Of a stretch of DNA of 64,000 bases, positions 9,087 to 17,944 are shown piece after piece (within the stretch, counting starts at the first letter, position 1; each line of letters begins with the position of its first letter). This DNA comes from JBEIHX01 sp040381075. Its GTDB lineage: Bacteria; Pseudomonadota; Alphaproteobacteria; Caulobacterales; Aquidulcibacteraceae. The notes under the pieces were generated by a model. That model did no database searches. It worked only from the letters and a program-made list of their open reading frames with translations, and was not told where the DNA came from. The stretch lies in assembly GCA_040381075.1 (NCBI GenBank), contig JBEIHX010000018.1:15228-79227 (forward strand), in the 5' to 3' direction. Both the position numbers and the translations under genes were made by a program.

Positions 9087-10044
9087 GATGGCTCGCAACC
9101 TCAATGAGCCTAAGTTTCAGTATCTCGACTGCGGCGGCGTTGAGATTGATCACTTTGCGACCGGTGCGTCCGGCCTTGTGACGCTCCGGATGCAGGATAA
9201 TGGCCGGACGCGAGAAGTCGATCTCGGACCACGCCAGATCGCGCATCTCGGCGAGCCTGGCGCCCGTCAGGGCGATGATGCGGAAGAGGTCGGCATGGTC
9301 CTCCCATATCTCGGCGCACGCCTCCATGGCGTCGAGCACTACGAACAAGTGCACCGCTTCCTCGTAGGTGAGAAAGCGCTCGCGCAGCCGGTCCTGCGGC
9401 TTGGCCGCGCGCGCGGCGGGGTTGTCCTTGATCAGCTCGCGCTTGATCGCCCAGTTCAGCGTGGCGCAGAGCGTGCGAGTTGCCCGACCCATCACTTTGG
9501 GACCGCCCAGGACGGTCGACTTCCGGCGAAAGCCCAGCTTCTGGGTATGCGCGGTCTTGAAGTTGGCGACGTCCCGCTGCCAGCGGGAGATGTCCGGGGT
9601 CGTAAGCGCATTGATGCTGTAGGCGCCCAGAAGGGGCTCCACATGGCAGCGCAGGTCGCGTTCGTCCGTCCGCCATGAGCTTTCGCGCTTCTCAGGCTTA
9701 TTGATGCGGCCCTCTGTCAGATAGAGCTGAATCAATTCAGCGATTGTCGCAGCGTTGCGGCGCACTTCCTTTTCGTGCTGAGGATCGCCGCCGCGGCTTG
9801 CGTTGTGCTTGGCGTCTTCGGCGGCCTTGCGCGCCTTCTCAGCTGTGAAGGGCCCGCAGTCGCCAATCACGAAAAGGCGTTGACGACGCCCGGCGCGATA
9901 CTTGAGCTCGAACGTCTTGCGGCCACTTGGGCGCACTCGCAGACGGAAGCCTTTCACGTCGCTGTCCCAGATGCAGTATGCTTTCTCGGCGTCGGGTTGC
10001 GCGGCCTCGATGACCCTTTTCGTCAGCTTTTGAGGTGCTTGCAT
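9001..10044 (-). pseudogene. Tyrosine recombinase/integrase (phage-type), 3'-truncated
   Basis: The first ~310 residues are a standard P4/lambda-type integrase: N-terminal DUF4102-like arm-binding region (KGFRLRVRPSGRKTFELKY), core-binding domain, and the start of the catalytic domain with the first catalytic Arg in ALTGARLAEMRDLAWSEID. Homology stops at about VINLNAAAVEIL; the remaining ~35 residues are read from the reverse strand of the neighbouring HTH gene. The HxxR motif and the nucleophilic Tyr are missing, so the protein cannot carry out recombination. This indicates a deletion that joined the two genes tail-to-tail. Confidence 0.85.
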
Positions 10045-10384
10045 AGGCGGGCAGTCCAGATTTTGGTCACCACATGGTCACCACGAGAGCGGAAATCAGC
10101 GGCTAGATGCGCTCATCAACGCCAACCCCAATTTGACTGTAACATATTGCAAATGCAGGAAAAACGACACGTCCGGCAAACGTCCGGCACTGTGCGCAAT
10201 CATGGCCTCGGAGGCCTTTCACATCCCCCGCGGCCTGGTCCGCCCCATCGGACCGGTCGACGGCCCGCACCCCGGCCGCCTGCAGTCCGGTTTTGTGCAG
10301 GATGGCAGGCGCGCCCGGGCGGTCTTGAACGTTTCTTAGCAGCGGGCGCGATACGCTCGCCGGTCTCCGGTTCGGACGCAGCCC
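10045..10384. other. Gap between integrase start and histidine kinase; 11-bp direct repeat at 10064-10085
   Basis: Just upstream of the integrase start are two adjacent 11-bp copies, TGGTCACCACA (10064-10074) and TGGTCACCACG (10075-10085). They could be an integrase arm site, an attachment-site remnant or a regulatory element. Further right, an AT-rich stretch around 10125-10160 is followed by two copies of ACGTCCGGCA (10168-10190 area). No gene was recognised. The kinase promoter must lie somewhere in this interval. Confidence 0.4.
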
Positions 10385-12253
10385 ATGACCAGCACCACGC
10401 CCTTCGCAAGCCTCGCGCCCGGACAGCGCGCCGGCGACGCCGTTGAACACGCCTTCGCCACCCTTTTTGAAGGGTCGCCCCAGCCGGCCGTGCTGACGGA
10501 CGCCTATGGCCGCGTCCAGGCGGCGAATGCGGGTTTCGCAACTGCTGCAGGCGTCGCCGGCGGCGATCTTGCCGGCGTCGCCTGGGCTGGCGTGGCCGAC
10601 CGCCTTGCAGCCCGGATCGCCGCGCAATGGCGCAGACTGCCGCTTGCCGCGGGCTGGGCGGTCCATGTCGCCGATCCGCCAGGCCCCGACGCAGCGCATG
10701 CGCACGGCGAACCGCACGGCGAGACCAGCTTTGGGCGCGCCAAGACGATGTTTCTGGCCACGGTCAGCCATGAGATCCGCACGCCGCTCAACGGCATCCT
10801 TGGCATGGCTGGCCTGCTTGCCGACACGCCCCTTGCCCCGGCGCAGGCCGAATACGTCCGCATCGTGCGCGAAAGCGGCGCCCACCTCCTTACGCTGATC
10901 AACGACATCCTCGACTACGCCAAGCTTGAAGCCGGCAGACTGGAGCTTGAGGCGACCGATTTCGATCCCACCGCCGTGCTGCAGACCGTCGCCGAACTCC
11001 TGTCCCCGCGCGCCCGCGCCAAGGGGCTGGAGATAGAAAGCATCCATGATCCCGCCCTGCCGGAACTGCTGCGCGGGGATGACGGGCGGCTGCGCCAGAT
11101 CCTGCTCAATCTCGCCGGCAATGCGGTCAAATTCACTGCGACCGGCGGGGTCATCATCGAGTCGGTGCTGCTGGAAAACGCGCGCGGCTTCGTCCTGGCG
11201 CGCTTTCAGGTCCGCGACACCGGGCCAGGCATTCCGCCCGACAGGGTGGACGACCTGTTCCAGGACTTTGTCCAGATTGATCCCACCCATGCGCGTCGGC
11301 ACGAGGGCGCCGGTCTCGGCCTCGCCATCGTCAAGCGGTTGGCCCGCGCCCTCGGCGGCGATGCGGGCGTCACTTCCAGACCCGACAGGGGCGCCGTGTT
11401 CTATGTCGATCTGCCGTTTCAGAATGCGCGCCCGGGACGACGGGAGACCACCGAGCCGGCGCTGCGCCGCCTGGACGGTCGGCGGGTCGGTCTGATCACA
11501 ACGTCGCCCATTCTGGCCCAGGCCGCAGGTCGCGCGCTGGCCGACGCCGGGGCCGTCGTCGCGCCCTGCGACGGGCCCGATGCGGTGGCGGGCGCTGGCG
11601 TCTGCGTGGTCCTGCTGGATCACGCCGCCGCCTGCGGACAGGCGCGCGACATCATCGCCGCCGGCCCGCCGGTCATCATCCTCACGCCGCAGGAGGACAG
11701 GGGACTGATCGACCTCTATCGCAGCCAGGGCTGTCAGGGTTTCCTGGTCAAACCCCTGCGCCGGCGCTCGCTGCTGGAGCGCGTCGCGCTGGCGTCGGCC
11801 CCGCGCCAGACCCCCATCGCTGCTCGCGACGCGATGCAGGCTGTCGACGACGAACGCGTCGGCGATCATGCGGGCAGGAGCGCGCGCATCCTGCTGGCGG
11901 AAGACAACCCCATCAACGCAAGGCTCGCCATGGCCATCCTGGAGCGGGAAGGTCACCGGGTGGATGCCGTCGGCGATGGCGAGGAGGCGCTCGCCGCGCT
12001 GGCGGCGGCGCCGTACGACCTGGTGCTGATGGATGTGCGCATGCCCAAGCTTGATGGCCGCGAAGCGACCAGGCGGCTGCGCGCCGCAGGCGGTCCCAAC
12101 GCCGGAATTCCGGTGATCGCGCTCACCGCGGAAGCCTTTCCTGACGATCTCGCCGCATGCCTGCGCGCCGGCATGAACGAGGTCGCCACCAAGCCCCTGG
12201 ATCCGGCCGGGCTCGCAGCGGTGGTGCGCCGCTGGAGCCAGTCCGCGGCATGA
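10385..12253 (+). CDS. Hybrid sensor histidine kinase/response regulator
   Basis: A 622-residue soluble hybrid kinase. Domains in order: a PAS-like region (about 20-90), HisKA with the H-box ATVSHEIRTPLNGILG (His near 129), HATPase with NLAGNAVKFT, DTGPGIP and GAGLGLAIVK, a receiver-like region (about 370-480) without a convincing acceptor Asp, and a canonical receiver near the C-terminus (LLAEDNPINARLA, acceptor Asp in LVLMDVRMP, KPLD). No membrane segments are seen, so it senses a cytoplasmic cue or is membrane-recruited. The pseudo-receiver plus receiver architecture resembles cell-cycle hybrid kinases of this group, but I do not assign a specific name. Confidence 0.9.
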   Translation: MTSTTPFASLAPGQRAGDAVEHAFATLFEGSPQPAVLTDAYGRVQAANAGFATAAGVAGGDLAGVAWAGVADRLAARIAAQWRRLPLAAGWAVHVADPPGPDAAHAHGEPHGETSFGRAKTMFLATVSHEIRTPLNGILGMAGLLADTPLAPAQAEYVRIVRESGAHLLTLINDILDYAKLEAGRLELEATDFDPTAVLQTVAELLSPRARAKGLEIESIHDPALPELLRGDDGRLRQILLNLAGNAVKFTATGGVIIESVLLENARGFVLARFQVRDTGPGIPPDRVDDLFQDFVQIDPTHARRHEGAGLGLAIVKRLARALGGDAGVTSRPDRGAVFYVDLPFQNARPGRRETTEPALRRLDGRRVGLITTSPILAQAAGRALADAGAVVAPCDGPDAVAGAGVCVVLLDHAAACGQARDIIAAGPPVIILTPQEDRGLIDLYRSQGCQGFLVKPLRRRSLLERVALASAPRQTPIAARDAMQAVDDERVGDHAGRSARILLAEDNPINARLAMAILEREGHRVDAVGDGEEALAALAAAPYDLVLMDVRMPKLDGREATRRLRAAGGPNAGIPVIALTAEAFPDDLAACLRAGMNEVATKPLDPAGLAAVVRRWSQSAA

Positions 12254-12439
12254 GCCGCTGACTTTGAGGCCGGATCCGGCCGCCGGCAGGCTAGGTGGCC
12301 CTGCGCCGCCATGACCGGTCGGGGCGACGATCCTGCCGGCGCGCACGACGCACTTGGCGCCGGGCGCTCTGTGTGAGAGCAGGTTTCACCCTGCAGTCGC
12401 ATCGGCGTGCATGCGGCAGGGACAGACGGGGGAAATGTC

Positions 12440-13411
12440 GTGGCCACAGGATTGATCGCACTTCTCGATGATGTCGCCGCACTTGCAAAAGTGGCGGCCG
12501 CCTCGCTCGATGACGCCGCCGCCCAGTCCGCAAAGGCCACCAGCAAGGCGATGGGCATCGTCATCGATGACGCCGCCGTCACGCCGCGCTACGTCGTCGG
12601 TTTCGCAGCAGAGCGGGAGTTGCCGATCATCGGCAAGATCGCCATCGGCTCTCTGAAGAACAAACTCCTGTTCCTGCTGCCGGGCGCGCTGGTTCTCAGC
12701 CTGGTCGCACCCTGGGTGATCACGCCCCTGCTGATGCTCGGCGGCGCCTATCTGTGCCTTGAGGGGTTCGAGAAGGTCGTCGACACCGTGCGTCCGCACC
12801 CAGCCCACGGCCATGCGCCTGATCAATCAGGCGCCACGACCCCAGAGCAGCTCGAAGCCGCCAAGGTGGCGAGCGCAATCCGCACGGATTTCATTCTGTC
12901 AGCGGAGATCATGGCGATCACCCTGTCTTCCGTGGCAGGCGCCCCGCTCGCCCTTCGCGCAGGCGTTCTGGCCGCCGTCGGCGTCGGCATGACCGCGCTG
13001 GTCTACGGCGCAGTCGCCGTGATCGTCAAAGCCGACGACTGGGGCGCCGCGCTCGCCCGAGGCGAAAACCCCGCCCTGCGCGCCGTCGGGCGCGCCATCG
13101 TCACCGGCATGCCAGGCTTTCTCAAGGGGCTGAGCCTCATCGGCATGGTCGCCATGTTGTGGGTCGGCGGAGGTATTCTCATTCACGGGCTGCATGGCCT
13201 TGGCGTGCATGCGCCGGAGGAAGCGCTGCATCGCCTTGGCGAAGCCGCAGCCCACGCCCTGCCGGCCGCAGCCGGTTTTGCAAACTGGTTCGCCCAGGCA
13301 TGTGTTTCCGCAATCGCAGGCCTTGTGGTCGGGGCGGCCGTGGCGCCGCTCGCCCACTCCGTGATCGCGCCCCTGGCGCGCCGTCTCGGCAAACGCCCCC
13401 CCGCAGGATGA
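12440..13411 (+). CDS. DUF808 (YedI-like) integral membrane protein
   Basis: A ~323-residue membrane protein with the DUF808 N-terminal signature GLIALLDDVAALAKVAAASLDD, followed by several hydrophobic helices (LLFLLPGALVLSLVAPWVI, a ~190-220 helix pair, and two near the C-terminus). Function is unknown for the family. The GTG at 12440 is preceded by GGGGGAAA and matches the conserved N-terminus. It is a single gene; about 230 bp without a gene follow before the FG-GAP lipoprotein gene. Confidence 0.85.
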   Translation: MATGLIALLDDVAALAKVAAASLDDAAAQSAKATSKAMGIVIDDAAVTPRYVVGFAAERELPIIGKIAIGSLKNKLLFLLPGALVLSLVAPWVITPLLMLGGAYLCLEGFEKVVDTVRPHPAHGHAPDQSGATTPEQLEAAKVASAIRTDFILSAEIMAITLSSVAGAPLALRAGVLAAVGVGMTALVYGAVAVIVKADDWGAALARGENPALRAVGRAIVTGMPGFLKGLSLIGMVAMLWVGGGILIHGLHGLGVHAPEEALHRLGEAAAHALPAAAGFANWFAQACVSAIAGLVVGAAVAPLAHSVIAPLARRLGKRPPAG

Positions 13412-13641
13412 CCCCCGCCGGCCAGCGCGCGCCACGGCAAGGTGCGATCTGGCTTGCCGCGCCGGACGGACTGGCGCCAACCAGCCCGCCCGCGCCGGAA
13501 CCATGTCGGGGCCGGTCGCGTGCGGGGCGTGTGGTCGGCCGCTGCGGGCGCGCCGGCCCGTGACAGGCCTGCGGCGCAGACTATTCACCTGCGCCGCCTG
13601 AGGGATCGTCGTCATCGACAGCGGGATGGGAGACAGACTGA

Positions 13642-15099
13642 ATGACTTTCCGGTTCGGCCTTCTCATTCTCATCGCATGCGGCGGTCTTGGCGCTCCCCT
13701 CGCGGGCTGCGCGTCGCACCAATCGGTCGGGCGCACGCCGACCACGGCGCAGTCCCATGACGGAAGATATATCAGCTGGCGCGAGCACATCATCGATGAG
13801 CGCACGGATGATGGCGATCTGATCAGTGGCGGCGACGGCCTGGCGATGGCTGACCTGGACTGCGATGGGCGTGCAGACATCGTGTCCGTGCATGAGTCCG
13901 ACACGGAGTATGACGGCGTAGCTGATGGCTTCGTGCGGATCGCCTTCGCCACCCAGCGCCCTGACCGCTGGGTGAACGTCACGCTGGCGAGCGGGCCCGA
14001 AGCCGGCGCGCCCGAGGATGTCGCTTTGGGAGACCTCAACGGCGACGGGCGCGCCGATGTGATGATCGCCGCCGAGCTCGGCCATCTTGCGTACTTCGAA
14101 AATCCAGGCTGTGCGGCCGCGCGCGAAACCCCGTGGCCGCGCCTCATCGTCCCGGCGACCCGCGGGCGCGGGTCATTCATCCGGGTCTTCCTCGGCGACT
14201 TCGACGGCGACGCGCGCCTCGAGGTCAGCGCCGCCAACAAGGTCGAGCAGGACCCCGGGCCTGCGACCCCGCCGGGGCCGATTTCGATCTTCTCGGTGCG
14301 CGGGCCTCCCCTGCGAGGAGACAGCTGGGGCGAGACGGTTCTGGGAAACTACGCCGTCGCCCAGAACGCCATGCCGGTCGACATCGATGCGGATGGCGAC
14401 CTCGACATTGTCGGCGGCGCGCGCGTCGGACCGCGGCTCATTGTCTTCCGCAATGAATCAGGGCGTTTTGCTGCGGTCGATGTGAGGACTGACGGCGCGC
14501 GGACAGGCGGCTTCAACATGGCCTTTCATGACGTCGACGGCGATCGCCGGCTCGACATCATCACTGTCTCGGATCGCGGATTGGGGTGGTATGCGCAGCC
14601 CCAGGCTCTCGACGATATCTGGATCTTCCATCGCATCGGCGACTTCGGACCCGACTGGATGGCCGGCATTGCGCTTGCCGACATCAATGGGGATGGCCAT
14701 CTGGACGTGATGGTCGGGGGGTACAGCAGCATGCCGCGCGACCGCGACGGGGCGCTTCCCGTGACCGCACACATGGGCCGTCTCGGCTGGTTCGAAAACC
14801 CCGGCCCGTCAGCCCGGCCGTGGAGGAGACACGATATATCGCGCCGCCGCCGCGGCATGTTCGACGCCTTCGTCCCGCGCGATATGGACGCGGACGGCGA
14901 TGTCGATTTTATCGGCACACGGGGCAATTCCACGCCCCATGACGGGGTCTTCTGGCTTGAGCAGGTTCGCACGCCCGCTCCAGCGCCGGCCTTTCAGCGC
15001 GCCCGTCGCAACGACAGTGCGGAACAGCCGCTGCCTGAGACCGCCGCCTCACACGGTCGACCGGTCGCGCCGAGGTCATCGGCCGCCCCCCGCGGCTGA
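13642..15099 (+). CDS. FG-GAP/VCBS repeat lipoprotein
   Basis: A 485-residue exported lipoprotein (lipobox PLAGC near residue 23) built from beta-propeller FG-GAP repeats. Calcium-loop motifs recur: DLNGDGRADV, DFDGDARLEV, DIDADGDLDI, DVDGDRRLDI, DINGDGHLDV, DMDADGDVDF. Such propellers mediate ligand or protein binding at the cell surface. The last ~45 residues are low-complexity, Ala/Pro/Arg-rich. No catalytic domain is visible and no partner gene is adjacent. Confidence 0.85.
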   Translation: MTFRFGLLILIACGGLGAPLAGCASHQSVGRTPTTAQSHDGRYISWREHIIDERTDDGDLISGGDGLAMADLDCDGRADIVSVHESDTEYDGVADGFVRIAFATQRPDRWVNVTLASGPEAGAPEDVALGDLNGDGRADVMIAAELGHLAYFENPGCAAARETPWPRLIVPATRGRGSFIRVFLGDFDGDARLEVSAANKVEQDPGPATPPGPISIFSVRGPPLRGDSWGETVLGNYAVAQNAMPVDIDADGDLDIVGGARVGPRLIVFRNESGRFAAVDVRTDGARTGGFNMAFHDVDGDRRLDIITVSDRGLGWYAQPQALDDIWIFHRIGDFGPDWMAGIALADINGDGHLDVMVGGYSSMPRDRDGALPVTAHMGRLGWFENPGPSARPWRRHDISRRRRGMFDAFVPRDMDADGDVDFIGTRGNSTPHDGVFWLEQVRTPAPAPAFQRARRNDSAEQPLPETAASHGRPVAPRSSAAPRG

Positions 15100-15289
15100 C
15101 GGCGTCCGTCGATGCCGCCTCAGGCGCAGAAATCTGTCGACTGACGTCGCGCGGGCGGGCCCCCGGCCGAAGCAAAGGCGGCGCGCGAGAGCTGCGCCCC
15201 GCACTCCTGCCCGCCACGTTCCTGGCGGGTGCGTCGCCGGGGGGTGTCGGCGGATCGGATACATGGGAGGCCTGCCTGCGCCGCAGCGT

Positions 15290-15317
15290 GCGCTTCCCAG
15301 GATGCGCTTCCCAGGAC
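15290..15317. repeat. 14-bp tandem duplication upstream of the serine hydrolase gene
   Basis: Two copies of GCGCTTCCCAGGA plus one variable base, 64 bp upstream of the hydrolase start. It lies in the leader region between the FG-GAP gene and the hydrolase gene. Confidence 0.75.
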
Positions 15318-15380
15318 AGGCCCCCCAGGGCTTTGCAAGTCCGCCCGTCTCGCCTAGCCTCGCGCCTCAGGGAGCGGGTC

Positions 15381-16574
15381 ATGGACAACGGGCGCGACGT
15401 GCGGGGGACCTTCAGGCAGCGAGCCGACGCCCTGCTCGGCGCGGCGGCGGCGTCTGGCGCGGTGGCGGGTGCGGCGGCCATCCTGGCGACCCGCGATGAC
15501 ATTATCTATGAGGGCGGCGCGGGCGTGCGCGCGCTCGGCGGCGAGGGCGCCATGGATTGCGACAGCATCTGCTGGATCGCGTCCATGACGAAACCGCTGA
15601 CTGCGGTCGCAGCGCTGCAGTTGGTGGAGCGGGGCGCGCTTGACCTGGATGCGCCGGCCAGCGATGTGGCGCCCGACCTGGCCGACCTCGCTGTTCTCAC
15701 GGGCTTCGACGCTGACGGCGCGCCCAAGCTCAGGCCGCCGGCGCGTCCGATCACGCTGCGCCAGCTGCTCACCCATACGTCCGGCCTTGGCTATGAATTG
15801 TTCAGCGCTGACGTCGTGAAGGCGAAGGCCGCTCTCGGACTGCCCGGACTGGCGCAGGGCCGGATCGCCGCCCTGAAGGCGCCGCTGCTGTTCGATCCCG
15901 GCGCGCGCTTCGAGTACGGCGTCGGCATCGACTGGGCGGGACTTCTTGTCGAGGCCGCCAGCGGCAGGAAGCTCGGGGCCTATCTGGCGGATGACGTCCT
16001 CGCGCCGCTCGGCATGGCGAGCACCGGTTTCGTCACGCCTGATGCGATGCGCGAACGCCTCGCCGGCATGCACGTGCGCGTCGGCGAGACGCTGGCCGCG
16101 TTTCCGATGCAACAGCCCAAGGACGTCGAGTTCGAGTCCGGCGGAGGCGGGCTTTACAGCACCGCGCGCGACTATATCCGCTTCGTGCGCATGATCCTTG
16201 GGGACGGTTCGCTTGACGGGCGGCGTGTGCTCCGGCCTGACAGCATGGCGCTGCTGCGCGACAGCCAGATTGGTGATCTGCGGGTCGCCGGATTGACGAG
16301 CGCCAGCCCCATGTCGCGCGACATGGAGTTTTTTCCCGGGGTCGCCAAGGGTTGGAGCCTGGCCTTCGCGGTCAATCTGGAACCCGCCCCCACCGGGCGT
16401 CCCGCTGGCGGGCTGATGTGGGCGGGGCTGTCGAATTGCTACGTCTGGATTGATGCCGTGAACGGGCTGGGCGGTGTTGTTCTCGCGCAGGTGCTGCCCT
16501 TTGCAGATCCCCGGGCGATGGGGGTGTGGCTCGACTTCGAAACCGCGGCCTATGCAGCCGGCCTTGCCGGATGA
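15381..16574 (+). CDS. Beta-lactamase-family serine hydrolase (class C/EstB-like)
   Basis: A ~397-residue cytoplasmic-looking member of the serine beta-lactamase-like family (Pfam Beta-lactamase). The nucleophile motif SxxK is SMTK in CWIASMTKPLTAVAALQL; LRQLLTHTSGLGYEL is also typical. The second motif is YGVG rather than YxN, and the third is replaced by MWAGLSNCYVW where esterases carry a HxG/WGG-type motif. These features favour an esterase or amidase over a true beta-lactamase. The ATG at 15381 has GGGAG at good distance; no signal peptide is visible. The substrate is unknown. Confidence 0.85.
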   Translation: MDNGRDVRGTFRQRADALLGAAAASGAVAGAAAILATRDDIIYEGGAGVRALGGEGAMDCDSICWIASMTKPLTAVAALQLVERGALDLDAPASDVAPDLADLAVLTGFDADGAPKLRPPARPITLRQLLTHTSGLGYELFSADVVKAKAALGLPGLAQGRIAALKAPLLFDPGARFEYGVGIDWAGLLVEAASGRKLGAYLADDVLAPLGMASTGFVTPDAMRERLAGMHVRVGETLAAFPMQQPKDVEFESGGGGLYSTARDYIRFVRMILGDGSLDGRRVLRPDSMALLRDSQIGDLRVAGLTSASPMSRDMEFFPGVAKGWSLAFAVNLEPAPTGRPAGGLMWAGLSNCYVWIDAVNGLGGVVLAQVLPFADPRAMGVWLDFETAAYAAGLAG

Positions 16575-16617
16575 GCACAGGCGGGCAGGCGCGGCATGGG
16601 CGCCGCGTCGTGTTCGC

Positions 16618-16715
16618 CCTGTCCTGTCCGCCCTGTCCTGTCCGCCGTGTTTTGTCCGCCGTGTCTTGTCTGCCGTGTCTTGTCTGCCGTGTCCTGTCCG
16701 CCGTGTTTTGTCTGC
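16618..16715. repeat. 14-bp tandem array, 7 copies
   Basis: Seven consecutive 14-bp units of consensus CGTGTCYTGTCYGC fill the gap between the convergent serine hydrolase and SDR genes. The first two copies begin CCTG. Substitutions are C/T transitions, so copies have diverged after duplication. There is no stem-loop with a T run, so terminator function is not evident. Confidence 0.92.
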
Positions 16716-16746
16716 GGGGCGCGGGAGATCAGTCGGGCTGTCCGGA

Positions 16747-17484
16747 CTACAGGCAGAGCCCTCCGTCTACGATCAGTGTGTGGCCGACGACGTAGGAGGC
16801 GAGGGGCGACGCCAGAAAGATCGCCGCCCCCGCCATGTCGGCGGGCAGGCCCAGTCGGCGCTGCGGGATGCTGGCAAGGGCGCCTGCGAGCCGTTCAGGA
16901 TTTTGCGTGGTCACCTTGGTCATCTTGGTGTCGACGAGCCCGGGGGCGAGGCCATTGACCCTGATGCCCTCCGGAGCCCAGGCCTGTGCGAGCGTCCTGG
17001 TGAGGCTGATTGCGCCCGCCTTGGAGGCGGCATAGGCCGGATTGCCGATATTGGCCTTCAGCCCCGAGATCGAGCTGACGATAATGAGGCTGCCCCGGGT
17101 GTCGCGCAGCTGCGGTTTGAATTTGCGTGCAATGTGAATCAGGCTGTCAAGATTGACAGCCATCACGCGGTCCCATCCAGGCCGTTCGAACTCGCCGCGT
17201 TTGTAGACGACTGTTCCCTGGCTCAGCACGAGGACGTCAAGACTGTCGAACGGGGCGTGCGCGGCCTCAACCGCGTCCGGATCGCCTGCGTCGACGCAGG
17301 CATAGCCAAGTCCGGTGAGGTCAGATCCCTCCGCGGGGTCGTAGTCGGAAGCGCTGGCGCGGGTGCCCCAGACATGCACATCCGCACCGCGGGCGCGAAA
17401 TCCCTGCGCTATGCCATTGCCGATCCCGCTTGATCCGCCAACGACAAGCACGCGCTTGCCCGTGAAATCCGTGTCGGTGATCAT
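16747..17484 (-). CDS. SDR-family oxidoreductase
   Basis: A 245-residue classical short-chain dehydrogenase. The Rossmann NAD(P) motif is VVGGSSGIGNGIA (variant of TGxxxGIG), the catalytic tetrad includes Ser in IIVSSISGLKAN and YAASK. The C-terminus has the typical GHTLIVDGG. Substrate is unknown. It lies upstream-adjacent (same strand, 460 bp apart) of an acyl-CoA ligase gene, so a link to fatty- or aromatic-acid metabolism is possible but unproven. Confidence 0.88.
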   Translation of the reverse strand: MITDTDFTGKRVLVVGGSSGIGNGIAQGFRARGADVHVWGTRASASDYDPAEGSDLTGLGYACVDAGDPDAVEAAHAPFDSLDVLVLSQGTVVYKRGEFERPGWDRVMAVNLDSLIHIARKFKPQLRDTRGSLIIVSSISGLKANIGNPAYAASKAGAISLTRTLAQAWAPEGIRVNGLAPGLVDTKMTKVTTQNPERLAGALASIPQRRLGLPADMAGAAIFLASPLASYVVGHTLIVDGGLCL

Positions 17485-17560
17485 CCAGGTCAGACCCCTC
17501 GGGTGATGCGCAGCAGGGCGCGTTCAGGCCGTTTGTCCGCATGCGCGCGCCGCCCCCGCG

Positions 17561-17612
17561 CCGGTTGCCCACACCGGTTGCCCACACCGGTTGCCCACAC
17601 CGGTTGCCCGCG
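17561..17612. repeat. 13-bp tandem array, 4 copies, in a 460-bp gene-free gap
   Basis: Copies of CCGGTTGCCCACA at 17561, 17574 and 17587 are perfect; the fourth (17600) ends GCG. The rest of the gap 17485-17944 shows no recognisable gene or RNA; it separates the SDR gene from the acyl-CoA ligase gene. Confidence 0.9.
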
Positions 17613-17944
17613 CCATGGTGCGCCATTGATCCATGACTTTGGATATCTCCGGTCATTGGAGCAAGCGATTTGTCCGGCTTTGTCCTTGAGGCGCGCGGTG
17701 CTGCAGGAGGTTCGGATCGCCAGGGCCGTTGAGGCGATTGGGCGCCGTCGTCCCGGGCAGTCCTGCGACGCGTCGCGACGTTGTTTTCCGCCATGGGGGC
17801 GCGGTCAGACACGGGCTGCGCACTGCGTCTGCGGAGAGGCGCCAACAGACGCGTCTGCTCGCGCGCTGGACGCAGACCTCGCGATCGCCCATCCGGGCCG
17901 GCGCGGCGGCCCGCCCCCCGGAACCCGGCGCGCCCCATGGCTCC

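Noticed and set aside
10103..12346. A 747-codon open frame on the minus strand
   Set aside because: It is antisense to the hybrid histidine kinase, whose motifs are unmistakable on the plus strand; long antisense frames are expected at this GC content.
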